From an uncultured bacterium (GTDB lineage: Bacteria > Bacillota > Clostridia > Lachnospirales > Lachnospiraceae), in assembly GCA_937916345.1 (NCBI GenBank), contig CALFUE010000118.1:1-15380 (forward strand): a stretch of 15,380 bases of DNA, read 5' to 3'. The notes under the pieces are model-generated. The model saw nothing but the letters and a program-made list of their open reading frames with translations, was not told the DNA's origin and made no database searches. Both the position numbers and the translations under genes were made by a program. Shown here piece by piece: positions 6,874-13,013 of the stretch (position 1 is its first letter; the number at the start of each line of letters is the position of its first letter).

Positions 6874-8121
6874 ATGTCTGTAATAAGAGAATTCAAGTGT
6901 GTGAGACCGGAGGCGGGCAAAGCTGCGATTTTCGCGGCTTTGCCTTATGATGTTTATAGCTCGGATGAGGCGAAGGTCGAAGTAGAAAAAAATCCTTTGA
7001 GCTTTCTCGCCATCGACAGGGCGGAGACCGCTTTTGAGAAAGGTCATGACATCTATGCCTCCGATGTATATCAAAAGGCCAGGGAACTTCTCGATGAGCG
7101 CATCAACGACGGCACATTGATCGTTGACGGCGATGACGCCTTCTATATCTACGAGCTGACCATGGACGGCAGGGTTCAGACAGGGCTCGTAGCACTTTCA
7201 TCGATAGATGACTATGCGAATGGCGTGATAAAGAAGCACGAAAATACCAGGGCAGACAAGGAGGAGGATCGCATCCGTCATGTGGATACCACATCCGCCC
7301 AGACAGGTCCCATATTCCTTGCCTACAGGGCAGATAAAACAGTCAGGGAAGTGACCGATGGCGTAAAGAATGAAGAGCCTCTCTATGATTTCATTTCTGA
7401 GGATGGTATCAGACACAGAGTGTTCAAGATAGCTAATCCTTCGGCTATAGAGAGACTGAAGGAGGCATTCCTTCGTATCGGGGATGTGTATATAGCGGAC
7501 GGACACCACAGGGCTGCCTCCGCCGTAAGGGTTGGCTTTTCAAGGAGGGAGAAGGCGGGCTCCTTTACGGGAGATGAGGAGTTTAATTATTTCCTCAGTG
7601 TGCTCTTTCCTGATGAGGAGCTCTATATCATGGACTATAACCGTCTCATAAAGGATCTGAACGGTTTAAGCAAAGAGGATTTCTTTTCAAAGATAAAGGA
7701 ACTCTTCGATGTGAGAGAGCTTGAGACGGACGATACCGAGGAGTCAAAAAAACCCGGGGGAAAGGGTGAGATCACCATGCTGCTTTCCGGCAAGTGGTAC
7801 GGGTTAAAAGTCAGAAAAGAAGATATACCGTCTGATCCCGTCGCAAGCCTTGACGTATCTCTGCTTCAGGACATACTGCTTGATCCTGTGCTTGGAATAA
7901 AGGATCCGAAGACTGATAAGCGCATAGATTTTGTGGGCGGCATCAGGGGAATGAAGGAGCTGGAGCGCCGCGTAAACGAGGATTGTATCTGTGCCTTTGC
8001 CATGTATCCCACATCTATTACCGAGCTTATGGAGGTGGCGGATGCTGGTCTTCTCATGCCGCCAAAATCAACTTGGTTTGAGCCGAAGCTCAGGAGCGGA
8101 TTATTTATACACAGGATATAA
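6874..8121 (+). CDS. DUF1015 family protein in the serine operon
   Basis: A 415-residue soluble protein of the DUF1015 family (PF06245/COG4198 by recognition). Motifs seen: LPYDVYSSDEA (23-33), NPLSFLAIDRA (40-50), IKKHENT (119-125), GPIFLAY (145-151) and IADGHHRAASAVR (207-219). No signal peptide or membrane segment is apparent. The start has GAGGT 7 bases upstream and lies 17 bases after serA, so it shares the serC-serA transcript. The function is not established to my knowledge. The DGHHR motif resembles the nucleotide-binding loop of ParB/Srx-fold proteins, a group that includes free serine kinases (SerK, SbnI). Because serine synthesis here lacks a visible phosphoserine phosphatase, a role acting on serine or phosphoserine is a reasonable guess, but inference only. 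Repeat element B starts 2 bases after the stop codon. Confidence 0.85.
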   Translation: MSVIREFKCVRPEAGKAAIFAALPYDVYSSDEAKVEVEKNPLSFLAIDRAETAFEKGHDIYASDVYQKARELLDERINDGTLIVDGDDAFYIYELTMDGRVQTGLVALSSIDDYANGVIKKHENTRADKEEDRIRHVDTTSAQTGPIFLAYRADKTVREVTDGVKNEEPLYDFISEDGIRHRVFKIANPSAIERLKEAFLRIGDVYIADGHHRAASAVRVGFSRREKAGSFTGDEEFNYFLSVLFPDEELYIMDYNRLIKDLNGLSKEDFFSKIKELFDVRELETDDTEESKKPGGKGEITMLLSGKWYGLKVRKEDIPSDPVASLDVSLLQDILLDPVLGIKDPKTDKRIDFVGGIRGMKELERRVNEDCICAFAMYPTSITELMEVADAGLLMPPKSTWFEPKLRSGLFIHRI

Positions 8122-8122
8122 A

Positions 8123-8322
8123 AAGATGTCGGGGTCAAAAGGTATTTTGCCCCCGACTATGATACGCAGCACGCACACGTTGTGTGCAATGTGCTGCTCA
8201 AACACTCATATCTCCCGTGATTTTTTGGCAAAAATCACTACGATATTCGTGTTTGGGCGGCCCACAAAGTCTCAAATTATTGCGCAAGCGCATAATTTGG
8301 ACTTTTTGACCCTTGTATCATA
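8123..8322. repeat. Structured intergenic element B, inverted relative of element A
   Basis: The left end AAGATGTCGGGGTCAAAA (8123-8140) matches the reverse complement of element A's right end at 15 of 18 positions. The right end (8304-8321, reverse complement ATGATACAAGGGTCAAAA) matches element A's left end similarly. The copies are therefore homologous and oppositely oriented. Inside are: a terminal hairpin 8128-8140 with 8145-8157 (12 of 13 paired); an 8-pair closing stem TATGATAC (8158-8165) with GTATCATA (8315-8322); hairpin 8166-8178 with 8182-8197 (13 pairs, AAT bulge); hairpin 8217-8225 with 8230-8238 (9 perfect pairs); and hairpin 8274-8285 with 8288-8298 (11 pairs, one bulged T). 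The overall form is a multibranched fold. No protein is evident. It could be a MITE-like element or a structured RNA; sequence alone does not decide. Confidence 0.8.
8128..8157. terminator. Possible terminator hairpin after DUF1015 gene
   Basis: A 13-position stem with one mismatch (GTCGGGGTCAAAA with TTTTGCCCCCGAC) and the loop GGTA starts 6 bases after the stop codon. On the + strand it is not followed by U residues. On the - strand it is followed by a T5 run (complement of 8120-8124), so a classical intrinsic terminator would act on leftward transcription. It is part of element B and may only incidentally end the operon. Confidence 0.35.
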
Positions 8323-8326
8323 TAAT
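8298..8326 (+). promoter_or_regulatory. Candidate promoter at the right edge of element B
   Basis: TGGACT (8298-8303), 17-base spacer, then a perfect TATAAT (8321-8326). The -10 begins on the last base of the terminal repeat, so the element edge would help supply an outward promoter for the kinase gene 106 bases downstream. The -35 matches only 4 of 6. A second weak candidate is TTGAGT (8331-8336) with TTAAAT (8355-8360). No test is possible from sequence alone. Confidence 0.35.
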
Positions 8327-8431
8327 GAGATTGAGTTTGTATACTCATTTCTACTTAAATTATGGAACTGTAGAATAATAAGTTGAATGTTATGATATCG
8401 AGGTATGTAATGGATCCGAAAGGAGAATTTC

Positions 8432-9514
8432 ATGGAATATGTATTGATGAATACAGATCATCCGGTTTTATTGTTTGATGATGAATTTTCAGACATACAG
8501 ATTCAAGATCGACAATTTCTTCCATACATGCTTAAAGATTATATTAAGAGTACATCCGAAGCCCGCAGTATGCAGGAAGCACTCTCTCATATTACAACAC
8601 TAAAAGATTTTTTGGCTGCGAGGACACTCAATTTATCCAGGGAAAATGCTAAGGTAATATTAAATGTCGCCGCGCTCCCTCAATCACTCAGAACGGATGA
8701 ACGGATAAAGATTACTTTTGCTTGTCGTGGGTTAAACATGGAAGATAATTTTTGGCTGCGTCGTTCTGATGAAATAGTCAGTTTTGACGATATTAATCTA
8801 CGGAAATGGCACCTGTCTGAAGCATCATATGATATTGCTATACTCGGTAAACATATATCCGTAACACAGCAATCATTGGTTCCCGATTTGTCAGCGGGCG
8901 GAATGTTTCCCAAATACTGGCATCGAAATGGTGATAAAATAGAGTTGTGGAAGGCAGATAAAACTCATGGACTTAATTCGGACAGTGAAATTGAAGCTGC
9001 TGAAATTCTGCGAAAAGCCGGCTGTAACTGTATTGAATACAAACGTGTTGAAAAAGATGGATACGTCTTTTCTGTCTGCGACTGCTTTACATCAGACCGG
9101 TTTTCACTTGTTAAAGCAATTGATATCATGGACTGGTGCCAACATACTAAGCAGAATTTTGATAAATTAGTCAGTCAATACAGCAGAGATTTTGCCAACA
9201 TGGTAGTAGCAGACTGTCTCTTGGGGAATACTGACCGTCATAATGAAAACTGGGGTTTTTTAGTAGATAACGATACTAATACAATAGTTTCCATGGCTCC
9301 TGTTTATGATCTCAATCAGGCTCTTGTAATAGATAGACTTGGTAACAGCCGGGAACTATCAGACCTTATATACGAGCCGTGTAATACTACTTTTATTGAT
9401 GCTTTGCATCAGTATTATCCTAAATGCACTTTAACTTTTGAAACCAATATACTCCCTGAAAAGGTTTTTGCCCGGTTACAAGAAGTATCATATACAAAAA
9501 GCACGCAAAGCTAA
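8432..9514 (+). CDS. HipA-like (PI3K/4K-fold) protein kinase, orphan
   Basis: A 360-residue protein with a kinase core like HipA and CtkA. Seen: ELWKAD (171-176) with probable ATP-binding Lys174, LLGNTDRHNENWGFL (263-277) with catalytic Asp268 and Asn273, and MAPVYDLN (288-295) with the metal-binding Asp293. The N-terminal 150 residues do not match a HipA N-domain that I recognise. The start has AAAGGAG 6 bases upstream. Three hand-counted 60-base rows are 32-37% GC, far below the flanking genes (murA and ilvD rows about 60-65%), which suggests horizontal acquisition. No HipB-like helix-turn-helix partner or other antitoxin is adjacent. HipA kinases phosphorylate aminoacyl-tRNA synthetases or other proteins; the target here is unknown. 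The kinase fold is fairly secure, a toxin role is not. Confidence 0.75.
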   Translation: MEYVLMNTDHPVLLFDDEFSDIQIQDRQFLPYMLKDYIKSTSEARSMQEALSHITTLKDFLAARTLNLSRENAKVILNVAALPQSLRTDERIKITFACRGLNMEDNFWLRRSDEIVSFDDINLRKWHLSEASYDIAILGKHISVTQQSLVPDLSAGGMFPKYWHRNGDKIELWKADKTHGLNSDSEIEAAEILRKAGCNCIEYKRVEKDGYVFSVCDCFTSDRFSLVKAIDIMDWCQHTKQNFDKLVSQYSRDFANMVVADCLLGNTDRHNENWGFLVDNDTNTIVSMAPVYDLNQALVIDRLGNSRELSDLIYEPCNTTFIDALHQYYPKCTLTFETNILPEKVFARLQEVSYTKSTQS

Positions 9515-9577
9515 CAATGTAATCAAATATTTTGCGCCAAACCGGGCCGCCAAAAAAAGGCTGACCTCCCGACTATT

Positions 9578-9686
9578 CAAGTCCGCTCCCGGTGGACTTG
9601 GCGCCAGATTTGCGGTCGCTTTGCTACCTTCCTCTGCAAATCTGTGCGCAACTCGCCGGAGGCTTTATCACGGACGGGGTGTACCC
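9578..9686. repeat. GC-rich palindromic repeat downstream of the kinase gene
   Basis: Three pieces of structure follow one another. CAAGTCC (9578-9584) pairs with GGACTTG (9594-9600). GCGC-AGATTTGC (9601-9604, 9606-9613) pairs with GCAAATCT-GCGC (9636-9643, 9646-9649) around a 22-base loop. Bases 9654-9679 are an exact 26-base inverted copy of 4528-4553 in the ilvB-serC gap, followed by TGTACCC in both after a 2-base indel. The sharp rise in GC against the AT-rich kinase gene supports a separate inserted unit. True ends could not be fixed; it may extend from about 9530 to about 9712. Confidence 0.7.
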
Positions 9687-9713
9687 TCATTCCCGGCATC
9701 GGGGGGCAACGCA

Positions 9714-9857
9714 TCAAAATCGGGAAGTTCATATAAATCCGGCGCAAAGGGATATGAGATACGCTATTCCACCAGCTCATCCATGAGCAGTGCAAAAAAG
9801 ATGACCGCCACCACTACAAAGGGCTACTTTAAAAATGCCAAGGGCAAAAAGGGGTAA
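9714..9857 (+). pseudogene. Fragment of an Fn3-like repeat surface protein
   Basis: The 47 codons before the TAA contain KSGAKGYEIRYSTSSSMSSA and KKMTATTTKGYF, then a Lys/Gly-rich tail. This resembles the Fn3-type repeats common near the C-terminus of secreted and surface proteins of gut Clostridia (typically GYEIRYSTS followed by a Lys-rich strand and YYVRVRAY). The end of the domain is missing and no start codon, ribosome binding site or signal peptide belongs to it; upstream in the same frame is repeat DNA. I read it as the remnant of a larger gene disrupted by repeat insertion or deletion. A chance resemblance is possible because the fragment is short. Confidence 0.5.
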
Positions 9858-9956
9858 AAGGCACTTTTCCAAACCTCACCGCCGATGATCGAGGATTGAA
9901 ATGTGGTGATCGTTCCGATTTATGTATAAAATTATAAAAGTTCGTTCCGGAAAATG

Positions 9957-9985
9957 TGGACGCCCCTTATAAACTATGCTATGAT
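9957..9985 (+). promoter_or_regulatory. Candidate promoter for the ferritin-like/flavodoxin pair
   Basis: TGGACG (9957-9962), 17-base spacer, and an extended -10 TGCTATGAT (9977-9985, -10 hexamer TATGAT). Start of transcription would be about 9992, giving a 5' leader near 30 bases with GGAGG at 10010-10014. Direct repeats TCGTTCCG (9910-9917, 9942-9949) and AAATGTGG (9899-9906, 9952-9959) lie just upstream and could bind a regulator. The 9858-9956 stretch otherwise holds nothing I can name. Confidence 0.5.
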
Positions 9986-10022
9986 TGTTCTATGAGTCAC
10001 ATTATTAGAGGAGGTAAATGGT

Positions 10023-10472
10023 ATGACGAAGGTTGAACTGTTAAAGGATTTTGCAAAAGGCTGGTTCGGTAACTCGCAGCAGCATTCCATCCATGCGCAG
10101 TTGATGAAGAGTCGCGGTCTTAACAGGCTTGGCGATAAGATCATGGCAGAATCCGATGAGGAATGGGAGGAAGCAAAGAAGGTCAATGCCCGTCTTATTG
10201 AGCTCGGTGAGACACCCGTTGTAGAAATCAAGGAGTACCCCGTAATCACTGATATTAAGGAGATGCTTGAATACGACTGCAAAGAAAGCGCCGAGGCGCT
10301 TCCGATGATGAGCAAATGCCTTGCCATGTTTGATGACGACTATGTTACCAGACGCATGTTTGAGGAATTCATCATTGATGAGCAGGATCATTATAATTGG
10401 GTAAAGGGGCACCTGGGCCTGATCGAGCAGATCGGTATTGAAAACTATATGATTGAGATGATTGGTGAATAA
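10023..10472 (+). CDS. Bacterioferritin-like ferritin-family protein
   Basis: A 149-residue, all-helical-looking protein whose length and pattern follow the bacterioferritin/ferritin-like family: HAQLMKSRGLNRLGDKI (24-40), DIKEMLEYDCKESAEALP (77-94), and a fourth helix DEQDHYNWVKGHLGLIEQIG (119-138) ending IENYM like Bfr. Family proteins oxidise and store iron or act as di-iron redox proteins in the cytosol. By my remembered alignment only the Glu120/His123 pair of the di-iron ligands is kept; the first-helix Glu, the His of helix 2 and the haem Met (Trp48 here) look replaced, so classic ferroxidase activity is doubtful. GGAGG is 8 bases upstream of the start. A flavodoxin gene follows after 13 bases. 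Membership of the ferritin-like superfamily is likely; exact subfamily is uncertain. Confidence 0.7.
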   Translation: MTKVELLKDFAKGWFGNSQQHSIHAQLMKSRGLNRLGDKIMAESDEEWEEAKKVNARLIELGETPVVEIKEYPVITDIKEMLEYDCKESAEALPMMSKCLAMFDDDYVTRRMFEEFIIDEQDHYNWVKGHLGLIEQIGIENYMIEMIGE

Positions 10473-10485
10473 GCAGAGGATAAGT

Positions 10486-10878
10486 ATGAGTATTGCAGTG
10501 AGATACTATTCCCGTTCGGGGAATACGAAGGCGGTTGCTGAAGCTATCGCTAAGGTCGCAGATACCACGGCCGTATCCGTGGATCAGGACAATGCTTCTA
10601 TTACCGGGCCGGTCGATATTCTATTCATCGGCGGTGCGCTGTACGCTTATGGAATTGACAACAAGCTTAAGGAATATTTACAAACCATAAAGAAAGAGGA
10701 TGCAAAGAAAGCCGTAGTTTTTTCTACTTCGTGGATTTCCAGGCATGCAATTGAGCTTATCAAAAAGGGTCTGTCCGAAGCAGGAATCCCCGTAGCGGAG
10801 GAGTCTTTCTATGTCCGGGGCAAGCCGGGCGAACAACAGTTAAAGGATGCAGCGGCATTTGCAAGGAAACTTTTGTGA
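10486..10878 (+). CDS. Short flavodoxin
   Basis: FMN-binding electron carrier of 130 residues. The N-terminal strand and phosphate loop are clear: IAVRYYSRSGNTKAVAEAIA (3-22), the S-x-S-G-N-T loop being the FMN phosphate site. A second loop FIGGALYAYGID lies near residues 49-60 and VVFSTSWISRHA follows, both fitting flavodoxin flavin-contact loops. ATG 10486 is preferred (AGAGG at 10475-10479); an in-frame TTG at 10462 would overlap the preceding gene and lacks a site. Being cotranscribed with the ferritin-like gene, it may deliver electrons to it or to iron release; this is inference. A flavodoxin-like oxidoreductase of the same fold cannot be excluded. Confidence 0.85.
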   Translation: MSIAVRYYSRSGNTKAVAEAIAKVADTTAVSVDQDNASITGPVDILFIGGALYAYGIDNKLKEYLQTIKKEDAKKAVVFSTSWISRHAIELIKKGLSEAGIPVAEESFYVRGKPGEQQLKDAAAFARKLL

Positions 10879-10916
10879 TTAAAAGTTACGTTTAAATAAC
10901 GAGGACACAAAACCTC

Positions 10917-10946
10917 TTGACCGAGTACACGGAAATGTGGTAAGGT
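10917..10946 (+). promoter_or_regulatory. Candidate murA promoter
   Basis: TTGACC (10917-10922), 18-base spacer, TAAGGT (10941-10946) with TG three bases before it. The -35 is 5 of 6, the -10 only 3 of 6. It lies in the 107-base gap before murA, which contains no other clear feature beyond a weak 4-pair hairpin (GAGG with CCTC) overlapping the -35 region. Confidence 0.4.
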
Positions 10947-10985
10947 AATCGATATATTGGGAATTATCAGGGAGACATTTGGCAG

Positions 10986-12278
10986 ATGGAACAGTACATC
11001 ATCAGAGGTGGCAAGCCTCTCACAGGCTCGGTCAATATCAGCGGCGCGAAAAACGCCGCCCTTGGTATGCTTGCGGCCAGTATCATGACTGACGAGGAAG
11101 TGATCATTGACAATCTTCCCGATGTAAACGATGTAAATGTACTTCTGGAAGCGATATCAGGCCTAGGTGCTTCCGTTTCCAGGAAGGATCATACCGCCCG
11201 CATCTGTGGCGCAGGGATAAAGACTACTACGGCAGACCATGAGGGTGTGCGCAGAATGCGAGCATCCTACTATTTGCTGGGTTCACTGCTGGGGAAATAC
11301 GGTTCCGCAAAGGTCGCTCTCCCCGGGGGCTGTGCCATAGGAGCACGCCCAATCGACCTGCACCTGAAGGGCTTTCGTGCTCTTGGTGCCGAGGTGGCGC
11401 TGGTAGAGAACGGTTTCGTATCCGCAAAGGCTGACTGCCTCTACGGTGCCCACATATATTTGGACAAGGTCTCAGTGGGTGCCACTATTAATATAATGAT
11501 GGCGGCCTCTCTTGCAAAGGGAAAGACCATCATTGAAAATGCTGCAAAGGAGCCCCACATCGTGGATGTGGCAAACTTCCTCAATTCTATGGGAGCTCAT
11601 ATCAGAGGCGCCGGAACTGATGTCATCAGGATCGAAGGCGTTGAAAAGCTCCACGGCAGCGAGTACATGGTGATACCGGATCAGATCGAGGCCGGCACAT
11701 ATATGTTCGCAGCGGCAGCGACAAACGGCGATATCACCGTGAGAAATGTCATCCCGAAGCACTTGGAGGCCACCACCGCAAAGCTTCTGGAGGTGGGCTG
11801 CGAGATACACGAGTTTGATGATGCTGTCAGAGTAGTCGGCATGGGTCGCCTCAGACACACACAGGTGACTACTCTTCCCTATCCCGGATTTCCCACGGAT
11901 ATGCAGCCCCAGATGGCGGTGCTCCTCGGTCTGGCAGAGGGTGTATCCACCATAACCGAGAGCATTTTCGAGAACAGATTCAAATATGTAGACGAGCTTG
12001 CCCGTATGGGAGCTGATATAAAGGTTGAAGGCAGCATTGCTATAGTTTCCGGCGTTGATCACTATATGGGAGCTGAGGTTTGTGCGCCTGATCTCCGCGC
12101 CGGAGCAGCATTGATGATAGCAGGCTTCGCCGCAGAAGGAGTCACCACAATAGATGACATACATTATATTCAGCGCGGATACGAGCAGGTGGCGGACAAA
12201 TTCGCTTCGCTTGGCGGCGACATTGAGTTTATGGATACCGAGCATGATATCCGTACTCTCTCGAAAAAGGTTTCGTGA
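10986..12278 (+). CDS. murA: UDP-N-acetylglucosamine 1-carboxyvinyltransferase
   Basis: Transfers enolpyruvate from PEP to UDP-GlcNAc, the first committed step of peptidoglycan synthesis, in the cytosol. At 430 residues it has normal length and the two-domain EPT fold. Visible: SGAKNAALG (19-27) with Lys22, the catalytic Cys116 in PGGCAIGARP (113-122), PTDMQPQ (303-309) with Asp305, and APDLRAGAAL (367-376) with Arg371. The Cys rather than Asp at 116 predicts fosfomycin sensitivity at this residue. AGGGAG lies 11 bases before the start. Firmicutes often carry two paralogues (murA, murZ); which one this is cannot be told here. The SDR gene starts 6 bases after the stop. Confidence 0.96.
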   Translation: MEQYIIRGGKPLTGSVNISGAKNAALGMLAASIMTDEEVIIDNLPDVNDVNVLLEAISGLGASVSRKDHTARICGAGIKTTTADHEGVRRMRASYYLLGSLLGKYGSAKVALPGGCAIGARPIDLHLKGFRALGAEVALVENGFVSAKADCLYGAHIYLDKVSVGATINIMMAASLAKGKTIIENAAKEPHIVDVANFLNSMGAHIRGAGTDVIRIEGVEKLHGSEYMVIPDQIEAGTYMFAAAATNGDITVRNVIPKHLEATTAKLLEVGCEIHEFDDAVRVVGMGRLRHTQVTTLPYPGFPTDMQPQMAVLLGLAEGVSTITESIFENRFKYVDELARMGADIKVEGSIAIVSGVDHYMGAEVCAPDLRAGAALMIAGFAAEGVTTIDDIHYIQRGYEQVADKFASLGGDIEFMDTEHDIRTLSKKVS

Positions 12279-12284
12279 TATCCT

Positions 12285-13013
12285 ATGAAAAATATTCTGA
12301 TCACAGGAGCGTCCCACGGTGTAGGCAGAGCTGTAGCAGAAGAGCTTGCCGAAAGGGGCGCGTTTTTTATATTGGCGGGAGATAAGGACGAGGTGGCCTT
12401 AAATGATGCGGCGCAGGCCATCAGGAGCCTGAATGAAAACGCTTCTGTAGAGACAGCCCTGGCCTCAGTGTCAAACAGAAATGCCATGAGCGCCGTTTTT
12501 GACAGGTTTGCGGAGATGGGCGGCATTGACACCCTGATAAACTGCGCAGGGATCTCATACATCGGTCTGCTTCAGGATATGACGGCGGAGCAGTGGGATG
12601 AGATAATAGGCGTGAACCTGACGGGAGTCTTTAACACGTCATCTTTTGCCATACCTCAGATGTTAAGGGTAGGATGTGGCCGCATATTAAATATTTCCTC
12701 AGTCTGGGGAGTGGCGGGAGCATCCTGCGAGGCGGCGTATTCCGCCTCAAAGGGCGGTGTGAATGCCCTGACAAAGGCTCTGGCAAAGGAGCTGGCGCCG
12801 TCGCACATCAGTGTGAACGCAATAGCCTGTGGTTTTATCGACACCAGGATGAACGACCACCTGAGCCTTGAGGAAAAAGAAAAATTGTTTGAGGAAATTC
12901 CCGCAGGCAGAGCGGGCACGGGGAAAGAGGTTGCACAGTTCGCGCTGAAGCTTTTGGAATCCCCGGAATACCTGACCGGACAGATTATAAATTTTGACGG
13001 AGGTTGGATCTGA
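12285..13013 (+). CDS. Short-chain dehydrogenase/reductase (FabG-like)
   Basis: A classical SDR of 242 residues: cofactor loop TGASHGVG (7-14), NCAG (86-89), Asn111, Ser139, and the YxxxK pair Tyr152 and Lys156, ending with the usual GQIINFDGG. All catalytic residues are present, so it should be an active NAD(P)-dependent oxidoreductase. Asp33 after the second strand region (LAGDKDE) hints at NAD preference, weakly. Similarity to 3-oxoacyl-ACP reductase (FabG) is general to the family; no other fatty acid gene is nearby, so the substrate is unknown. It lacks a strong ribosome binding site and starts 6 bases after murA, suggesting translational coupling; its TGA overlaps the next ATG by one base. 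Placement between murA and a peptidoglycan deacetylase suggests an envelope role, but this is only context. Confidence 0.88.
   Translation: MKNILITGASHGVGRAVAEELAERGAFFILAGDKDEVALNDAAQAIRSLNENASVETALASVSNRNAMSAVFDRFAEMGGIDTLINCAGISYIGLLQDMTAEQWDEIIGVNLTGVFNTSSFAIPQMLRVGCGRILNISSVWGVAGASCEAAYSASKGGVNALTKALAKELAPSHISVNAIACGFIDTRMNDHLSLEEKEKLFEEIPAGRAGTGKEVAQFALKLLESPEYLTGQIINFDGGWI

Noticed and set aside
8128..8322. CRISPR array or tRNA in the intergenic regions
   Set aside because: The repeats are inverted pairs at the ends with hairpins inside, not regularly spaced direct repeats, and no cloverleaf or CCA end was found.
7991..8386. 131-codon open frame spanning the end of the DUF1015 gene and element B
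   Set aside because: It overlaps a clear coding frame, runs through hairpin repeats, has no ribosome binding site and shows no protein-like pattern.
8409..8478. Short upstream frame overlapping the kinase start as a leader peptide
   Set aside because: It has no ribosome binding site of its own and no codon run suggesting attenuation.
9438..9713. Upstream part of the open frame that ends at 9857 as a real gene start
   Set aside because: It overlaps the kinase 3' end out of frame and then crosses palindromic repeat DNA; only the last 47 codons look like protein.
9923..9937. PerR/Fur-like box upstream of the ferritin-like gene
   Set aside because: Only one half (ATTATAA) fits the 7-1-7 palindrome; the other half matches 2 of 7 positions.
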